Source: Apoderus coryli
Lineage: Eukaryota; Arthropoda; Insecta; Coleoptera; Attelabidae
Direction: 5' to 3'
DNA: 64,000 bases
Assembly: GCA_911728435.2 (NCBI GenBank)
Contig: OU452198.1
Coordinates: 3,844,001 to 3,908,000 of the forward strand
A model generated the notes under the pieces. That model did no database searches and had not been told where the DNA came from. It worked only from the letters and a program-made list of their open reading frames with translations. The translations under genes and the position numbers were made by a program. Positions 58,181 to 64,000 of this stretch are shown here, piece by piece. How positions within the stretch are numbered: position 1 is the first letter of the stretch; every line of letters starts with the position of its first letter.

Positions 58181-60418
58181 AATAATAATAATAATAATAG
58201 CCTTTATTGCTCAACAGATTTCTCCCTTAACAGAGCAAAATTATAATACAATAGGTAATTCCACAAAAAAAAAACAAAATATTATACATAACACAATAAG
58301 CAATCCATTAAAAGTAAAACATGATTGATCTACACTAATTAAACAATTAACAAGAACAAAAAGAGAAACTACGACGCACAAACAGTCAGAGCAGCCCTCC
58401 TAAGTGCTTCCCTTGAACAATTAAAAATGTCACAGTCAGCGCAAATCAAATTAAAATTATTACACATGACATATACGGGCGATTTTGTATAGAGGTTAGT
58501 ACAAGGGCGCTGAGAGTAGAAAGTTAAAGGATTGCGGGCGCCAAGTCGGGGCACGTTAAAATTTATTTGAGCCAGGAGTTCAGAACAGTCGATTCTATTA
58601 TGTAAAAGATCATACAAAAATTTTAGAGAAAAAACATTCTTCTAAACTCCAAACTCTTGAAATTGAACTTGTTCAGCAACAACGTATATTCAATCCCTCT
58701 GTCAGGATAAATACCGTCTGCCTTAAATGAAAGGTATTTCAAAAACTTTCTTTGGACACTCTCAACATTCCGCACATGAATCTGATAGACGGGTACCAAA
58801 TCAAGGAGCAATATTCGAGCTTCGAACGCACGAAAGAGTTATACAAAACTTTCAACGCATCAATGCTATGAAAACTCCTACAGCTTCTCACGATGAAACC
58901 GTAGGATCTCACAGCTTCACTAGTCCTAGCAGCCACATGAGGCACAAATGATAGACTAGAGTCGAAAAGCACGCCCAGGTCAGCATCAGTCAGACACCTA
59001 GCTAGTGCGGTTCCACCAACCGTGTAGCGAAAACTTATAATATTCTTCCTTCTAGTGAATGTCATACATTTGCATTTATTCTCGTTGAGCGATAGATTAT
59101 TAACGTTACACCAATGTTCCACAGCTCTCAGATCGTCCTGCAACCGAAGACAGTCTACATGAGAAGTAATAGGGGCGAACAACTTAAGATCGTCGGCAAA
59201 AAAAAGCCGTTTTAGACACAGACAATCATTTCGATCATTTATAAAAATAGAAAAAAGCAGTGGACCCAAATTGGATCCCTGCGGAACGCCTGTGGAAGCC
59301 CAATACCTCTCTGTCGTATAGCCGTTATAATATACATATTGAAGTCTGTTCTGAAGATATGAAGTAATTAACAACTTCAAACCATCATCAAATCCGAATC
59401 GATCGAGCTTTTGAACAAGTATTCGGTGATCCAAACGGTCAAATGCTTTAGCAAAGTCTGTATACAACACATCAAATTGCCCACCACCATCAACAACCTC
59501 GTTCACTTGCTGAGTAAAAATTGTAAGGTTAGTGGCAGTGGACCTCCCGGTGAAAAACCCATGCTGATTAAGGGAAACTTGGCCATGTACGGAATTACAT
59601 ATTCTGTTATACAGCACAGCTTCAAATAATTTAGAGAAATTGGATAATATAGAAATCGGTCGATAGTTATTGATGAGCGATCTGTCGCCTGCTATATAAC
59701 CAGGCACAACTCTTGCCTCTCGCCACCGATCTGGAAACTTGCCTTCGTTGAGAGCCCTATTAAATATTGTTGCTAGTGGACTCGCCAAGATTCCCACGCA
59801 ATCCTTTATTAAAAACGATGGCAACCCATCAGGTCCGGCCGTAAACTTGTTTTTTAATTTTTTACAAGAATCAATTATTTCAGTTTCAGTAATATTCGAC
59901 ACAGAAATCGTGGAATAAGAGAAATTATTCACAGTACTGACATCAGATTCACTGGGCTTCTGAAATACGCTATTAAAAAACTCAGCAAAGCACTGCACTA
60001 TAGCCTGTGGCTCGCTGTATTGCTCATCATTGAATGACATGACGCTAGGTATTCTTGTGGTATTATTTTTTGCATGAAAAAATGACCAGAAACAAGCAGG
60101 ATCCCTCATTAAGCCACCCTGCACGCGTTCCAGATATTCTGAATAGGCAACATTAATCTCACTTTTCATAACTCTTCGAAGTCTTTGAAATTTTTCCAAA
60201 CAGTTCGGATCACCAGTTCTTCTGTATCTTCTTAACTGCAGTTCTTTCTCCTTTATATTTCTAATTATTGTGGATGTAAACCAGACCGGGAACTTGCGCT
60301 TGAAATTCCGAACTCGAGGGACATGCCTATCAATGATATTATAGATAATTTCATACATTTTGTCTACCACAACGTCAATGTCATCGCCACCATCGCCGAC
60401 CTCAGACCAATCCTCCAA
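58181..60418 (-). mobile_element. Non-LTR retrotransposon G, best preserved
   Basis: A 559-codon open frame (58739-60418) covers the linker (FKRKFPVWFTSTIIRNIKEK), TAGPDGLPSFLIKDCVGIL (block 0), [20 protein letters not shown] (1), LNQHGFFTGRSTATNLTIF (2), [19 protein letters not shown] (A, catalytic Asp), [19 protein letters not shown] (B), RLFFADDLKLFAP (C, FADD) and NNLSLNENKCKCMTFTRR (D). A frameshift at about 58790 leads to the C-terminal frames ([20 protein letters not shown]) ending at 58369. Tail: AATAAAGGC plus (TTA)n at 58181-58199. The endonuclease and ORF1 are missing (5' truncated). Catalytic residues look intact; the protein would copy its own RNA at a nicked target, but this copy is dead. 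Confidence 0.95.
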
Positions 60419-60808
60419 AAGAAGTGCGCTAGTCGTAAAGTAATTAATTTATTTTTGATAAACGGCTACGGTATAGGTGTAGGGTTTTAGAAATTATACA
60501 GGGTGTTCTATTTAAAATAGCGATGTTGCTATCGGTTTAGAGTAGAAGCAGCAACACCCCATGGTCAAAAATATCCAGTATAAGGCCCGTACACAGGAAC
60601 ATTGTTCAGTGTAAGTAAAATTATTTAATAATAAATTTTGTTTTCTTTAATTAAAAAAAAAATACCTAAATTTTGTTTTTCAACTAAACTTTTTTTTATT
60701 ACTCTTTATTATTAACAAGAGTATGTTTAATTTTAATATATTTTATACGCCTAATTTTAATTAATTTAACTTTTCCTAATTAGTAATAATAAATATTTCT
60801 CCAAGATC

Positions 60809-61698
60809 TTATGCCTTCCGTTTCCTAATATTATTTGTCTCGAATCCTAGATGGTGGCCGCCATGATTTTCTTTTCTCATATGAATACTGTCATCTTCAG
60901 GGTGTTCCGTAAATCCAGGCCACGTTTTAATTTCGTCATATAATTTATTGCCTGGGCATTCAGTTCCAAGTCTAACTGTTCGATGACCCACTAATCTATA
61001 GTTTTCCTGTATAAAACCATTTCGAACTCCGGTGTCTATTAGGTTATGTGCTGATATCAGTTGATTTTCAGGGGGTAGTTCCGCTGAAAAAAAAAAGACA
61101 AGCGTATTGACTTAGCTGTCTTCGACGCATTAACGACTAATACTGTATATGACATAAGAACCCATTGCTTAAAATCAACTAGGGGTCAAACTCAAAGAGT
61201 CAAGCTACATTTCTAAATCTGAATAGTTTTGCCACAGTAGTCTAGGGTGACCCACTCTGTATAATTATTGTTTTAAAGGATTTAAATGACTACTGCTTAC
61301 ATGTCCAATCACCAATAAGACATATGCCAATACTTTTATTATTATATCGGGGGGCATGTGCTCCAACGCTCGACCATCCTCTACCCTCGTATACCTGACC
61401 ATCGCCGCAAATCGCAAAGCTATAGCCAATATCATTCCAAGAGTTATTGATCTGCAATAAGAAAGCTCACAATAATTATTATTTTCGACTAAACATTAAT
61501 TTCTACATACCTGATGTAGATCTTGCATAAATCTCATAGCTTCTTTACATTCTAGCGTGTTATTGCAGGCTGGGGGTATATAACTGTGATGTATTACGAC
61601 AAAAGGAACTGGATTTGGCATGAATTCGACTAGTTTTGGTGGCCGGGCGCCCCATTCTGATCTAGGAACTATTTGTATATCACTGATTGCGTTTACAG
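60809..61698 (-). CDS. PGRP-LB: Peptidoglycan recognition protein, PGRP-LB-like
   Basis: Insect PGRP with the amidase-2 fold, which binds and usually cleaves peptidoglycan in gut or haemolymph immunity. Three exons on the minus strand: 61511-61698, 61301-61451 and 60809-61083, all GT-AG and phase-consistent, about 204 codons to a TAA/TGA-type stop at 60809. Landmarks: VPRSEWGARPP, VVIHHSYIPPACNNT (first zinc His), MRFMQDLHQ, NSWNDIGYSFAICGDGQVYE (Tyr ligand), GAHAPRYNNKSIGICLIGDW, TSELPPENQLISAHNLI, LVGHRTVRLGTECPG (second His, Thr, Cys). The catalytic set is present, but one extra residue separates His from Thr/Cys compared with the usual GHRxVRxTECPG. The C-terminal tail (HMRKENHGGHHLGFE) is unusual. 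The exon that supplies the start codon (and any signal peptide) is not in view. The intron at 61084-61300 contains an ACAGAGTGGGTC repeat end. Confidence 0.93.
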
Positions 61699-61871
61699 CT
61701 GTAAAAGAGGTTGAAACATTAAGTTATCTGCGCATGTGCATGTATCATATAAGTTAAAAGTGAATTTTTACTATTGGGCCACAGCCCAACAAGAAAAAGT
61801 ATAATACCATTGGTATTTTAATTATGATTTAAATTTTAAATTAGTTTTTAATTTTTTGTCTTAAAAAAATG

Positions 61872-62398
61872 TACCGGGTGTCAAACTCGGCGCCCCAGGC
61901 CTATTGTATGAAAACGAGAGAAGATATTAAAAATCTTTTGAAATTGTGTTGCATTCAGGTATATTTTCCGATTTTGCAAAATGGAGAATATGACGTCATC
62001 AGTATTATTTTTCCACGAACATACCCATATTTTGCCACATTCCGAAAGTCCTAATTTTCCTAAATACCTTTTTACTAATAATTTTTTTTCTATCTTCATC
62101 CGCTAAAAAGCTAGAGTGCCAAAACTGACAAAAAAATAGTATTAAAATATAATTCAACATAGCCATGTCAAATCAAATGCAAACGAAAAGAGATAGACAT
62201 TTTTTTTTCGAAAAGTGTTTGGAAAAAATAGATCTTTTCGATTGTAGCAAAATACAGGTCATTTTCTCCATTTTTCGAAATTGGAAAAAAATATTTTGCT
62301 TTGAGTGCAACTCAATTTAGCCCTTTAAAAAAGATTTTTATTATCTTATCTGGTTTTCATACAATAGGCCTGGGGCGCCGAGTTTGGGACACCCTGTA
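61872..62398. repeat. Fold-back element, 527 bp
   Basis: Outer ends TACCGGGTGTCAAACTCGGC and, complement, TACAGGGTGTCCCAAACTCG, both continuing GCGCCCCAGGCCTATTGTAT. Arms about 110-120 bp, diverging inwards. It lies in the region upstream of the PGRP exons. Confidence 0.9.
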
Positions 62399-62454
62399 CT
62401 TTCACGAGCATCTCACTTTTCTTGTTATCCTGTATCACAAACTTAATTGCACAA

Positions 62455-62500
62455 TGACACTGCTGATGAGGCCTGGTGCCTCGAAACATACAATGTGTCC
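62455..62500 (+). ncRNA. Degenerate hammerhead-like motif
   Basis: CTGATGA, then GGC-CTGGT-GCC, TC, GAAA, then stem III ACATA-CAA-TGTGT and C. Core strings CUGAUGA and GAAA and a 5-bp stem III are present, but stem I pairs over only about 2 bp and stem II is imperfect. It sits against the start of the following fold-back. Confidence 0.3.
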
Positions 62501-62978
62501 ACGGATAGAGTTTGGAAGAGGAAAAACTTTTTTATTTGTCGATTTAGAAGAAAAAGTCATTCTTTATAAAAACGTCTGCTTGTGTCGAAACTACAATTTC
62601 AAATACCAAATTTACGATTACTATACAGGGTATATCAACATTTTTAATGATTTTGATTTTTTTGTTTTTTTAATTTTACGAAAATATTTTCAAAACCGTG
62701 ATTTATTACACCAATTGTGCAAAAAACAGTAATAAACTTTTTTCTCAAAGTGGTTAATTCCATAGCTACTATTAAAATAATAAAATTAAAAAAAAAAAGA
62801 AAATCAAAATCATTAAAAATATTATTTTTGATATACCCTGTATAGTAATCGTAAATTTGGTATTTGAAATTGTAGTTTCGACACAAGCAGACGTTTTTAT
62901 AAGGAATGACTTTTTCTTCTAAATCGACAAATAAAAAAGTTTTACCTCATCCAAACTCTATCCGTGGACACATTGTAT
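62490..62978. repeat. Fold-back element with TACAATGTGTCC ends
   Basis: Arms of about 175 bp: TACAATGTGTCCACGGATAG at the left and its complement at the right, continuing through GTCGATTTAGAAGAAAAAGT and TACAGGGTATATCAACATTT. The apparent ORFs at 62301-62732 and 62644-62886 are mirror images of this repeat. The same end motif occurs alone at 47924. Confidence 0.92.
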
Positions 62979-63118
62979 ATGGTGATTTGACTGATGACCA
63001 CTGCAGGGATTTATTAAATTTAGTTCGTGAAGATTAGACTTCTATTTCCCACTTGGAATATCTCACTCCACTTAAATATCAACTACTTCTTTAAATCAAA
63101 CTTTTTATACCCGAGGGA

Positions 63119-63340
63119 ATTTGATTATAAATCAAACGTTTTATAGGCCTAAAGTGAACAGTTTTGCAGGAATTTCCCTCTAAACAAAAGTCTGCAAGTT
63201 AAGGGTGCGTATAGCATACGAGTATATGTCTATACATTCAATTTTTCAAAAAAGTTTCTACTTTCAACTTTACTTGCAGACTTTTGTTTAGAGGTAAATT
63301 CCTGCAAAACTGTTCAATTTAGGCACATAAAAAGTTACTA
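63119..63340. repeat. Hairpin element, about 220 bp
   Basis: GAACAGTTTTGCAGGAATTT with AACAAAAGTCTGCAAG at the left pairs with CTTGCAGACTTTTGTT and AAATTCCTGCAAAACTGTTC at the right. No coding sequence. Confidence 0.88.
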
Positions 63341-63463
63341 CTTTTTTAAGCAAAAATGAACAGGGAATTTAAGAAACAATAAAAACATATATTTATTCCA
63401 GTGGCGTAAAAAATAGGGGATAAAATGTGTCACTAACCCCTATATCATGCCACTGGTTCATTA

Positions 63464-64000
63464 GCTCTCCATATCATATATGTAATATATGTATATATGG
63501 AGACTATTAGTTTCACGAAAAAAAATTTTTTTTTAATTTCACCGGAAATACTTCTTTTTGGTCATTTTATACATAAATAAGTAGTTTTAAAAAAATGTCT
63601 GTCTGTCTGTCAGTCTGTCTGTCTGTATCCACGAAAACGCAAAAACCGCTTAACAGATTTTAACCAAATTTGGGAAACATTGAGCGTAGGCAAAGGGTTT
63701 AAAAGAGGGTTCAAAAATTAAAAAAATTCATAGTTCTTAAACTTATCCGAAATACTGCATAATTTTTTACGCATGTAATTGAATATAACCTAAAATATTG
63801 AACATAAAATATTAGACCACATTGGCGTTCGAAAATAGTGTAAAATGGGGTAAAAAAGATTTAAAAAAAACGTATTTCTTAAAAATAGCAGAAATATTAA
63901 CTAGTTATTGATAGTTTTGATAGAATATAACCTATAAAATGTGTCATGAATAACTTACTTTCATAGGCGTTCGTAAATAGTGGAAAAGGGGTCAAAACAT
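63464..64000 (+). mobile_element. TAGCTCTCCATAT-ended element, second copy (cut by window edge)
   Basis: Starts TTAGCTCTCCATATCATATA and follows 12186 onward: GGAGACTATTAGTTTC, TTTCACCGGAAATACTT, the (TCTG)n tract (63598-63627), CGCTTAACAGATTTTAACC and the first internal tandem units. One stretch of about 50 bp (GGTACAAAAATACTATTGGA in the first copy) is missing. Confidence 0.9.

Noticed and set aside
57112..61262. 4.1-kb transposon bounded by TACAGGGTGAGTCACC and its complement
   Set aside because: The two ends match, but the interval contains PGRP exon C and a retrotransposon. Two independent single ends of a common repeat are more likely.
62301..62886. Two similar open frames on opposite strands
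   Set aside because: Mirror images produced by the fold-back at 62490-62978, with no protein family match.

Overview
This is AT-rich nuclear DNA of an insect, roughly two-thirds A+T. The basis is intron-containing minus-strand genes with insect-type products (a PGRP-LB-like peptidoglycan recognition protein, complex I subunit NDUFA12), GT-AG introns from 58 bp to several kb, and a dense mixture of P, hAT, mariner, Crypton and non-LTR elements. The order cannot be fixed from the sequence alone. I saw no tRNA, rRNA or CRISPR array and nothing viral.

Host genes. On the plus strand the last exon of a C2H2 zinc-finger gene lies at 2.9-3.05 kb. On the minus strand are: a complete three-exon NDUFA12 (3.8-4.45 kb); the last ten exons of a large WH2-domain, coiled-coil actin-binding protein (7.9-34.8 kb), whose phases agree at every junction and which has an alternative last exon at 11.6 kb; and three exons of a PGRP-LB-like amidase (60.8-61.7 kb) whose first exon lies beyond the window or is hidden. 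The introns of the WH2 gene are filled with transposons.

Mobile elements, left to right: a minisatellite with 348-bp higher-order structure (0-0.8 kb); fold-back elements with ACAGGGTG ends throughout; a TAGCTCTCCATAT-ended element with internal tandem repeats (12.2-13.9 kb, second copy running off the right edge); two mariner fragments (14.7 and 17.2 kb); seven degenerate non-LTR retrotransposons (18.4, 21.7, 24.0, 31.9, 43.9, 54.4, 58.2 kb); a near-intact hAT element with perfect 8-bp target duplications (26.8-29.4 kb); three Crypton (tyrosine recombinase) copies (13.9, 35.2, 37.1 kb); and a P-superfamily element with a THAP domain, 25-bp inverted ends and a perfect 8-bp target duplication (40.1-43.1 kb).

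The main unifying observations are these. At least three of the ACAGGGTG fold-back repeats still carry the ends of a DUF4817-type transposase, so that repeat population is probably made of internally deleted copies of one transposon group. Several of the families also share a palindrome, CTTCCGGTTATACCGGAAG. A hammerhead-ribozyme-like motif lies at 46.3 kb, inside a 6.85-kb inverted-repeat composite.
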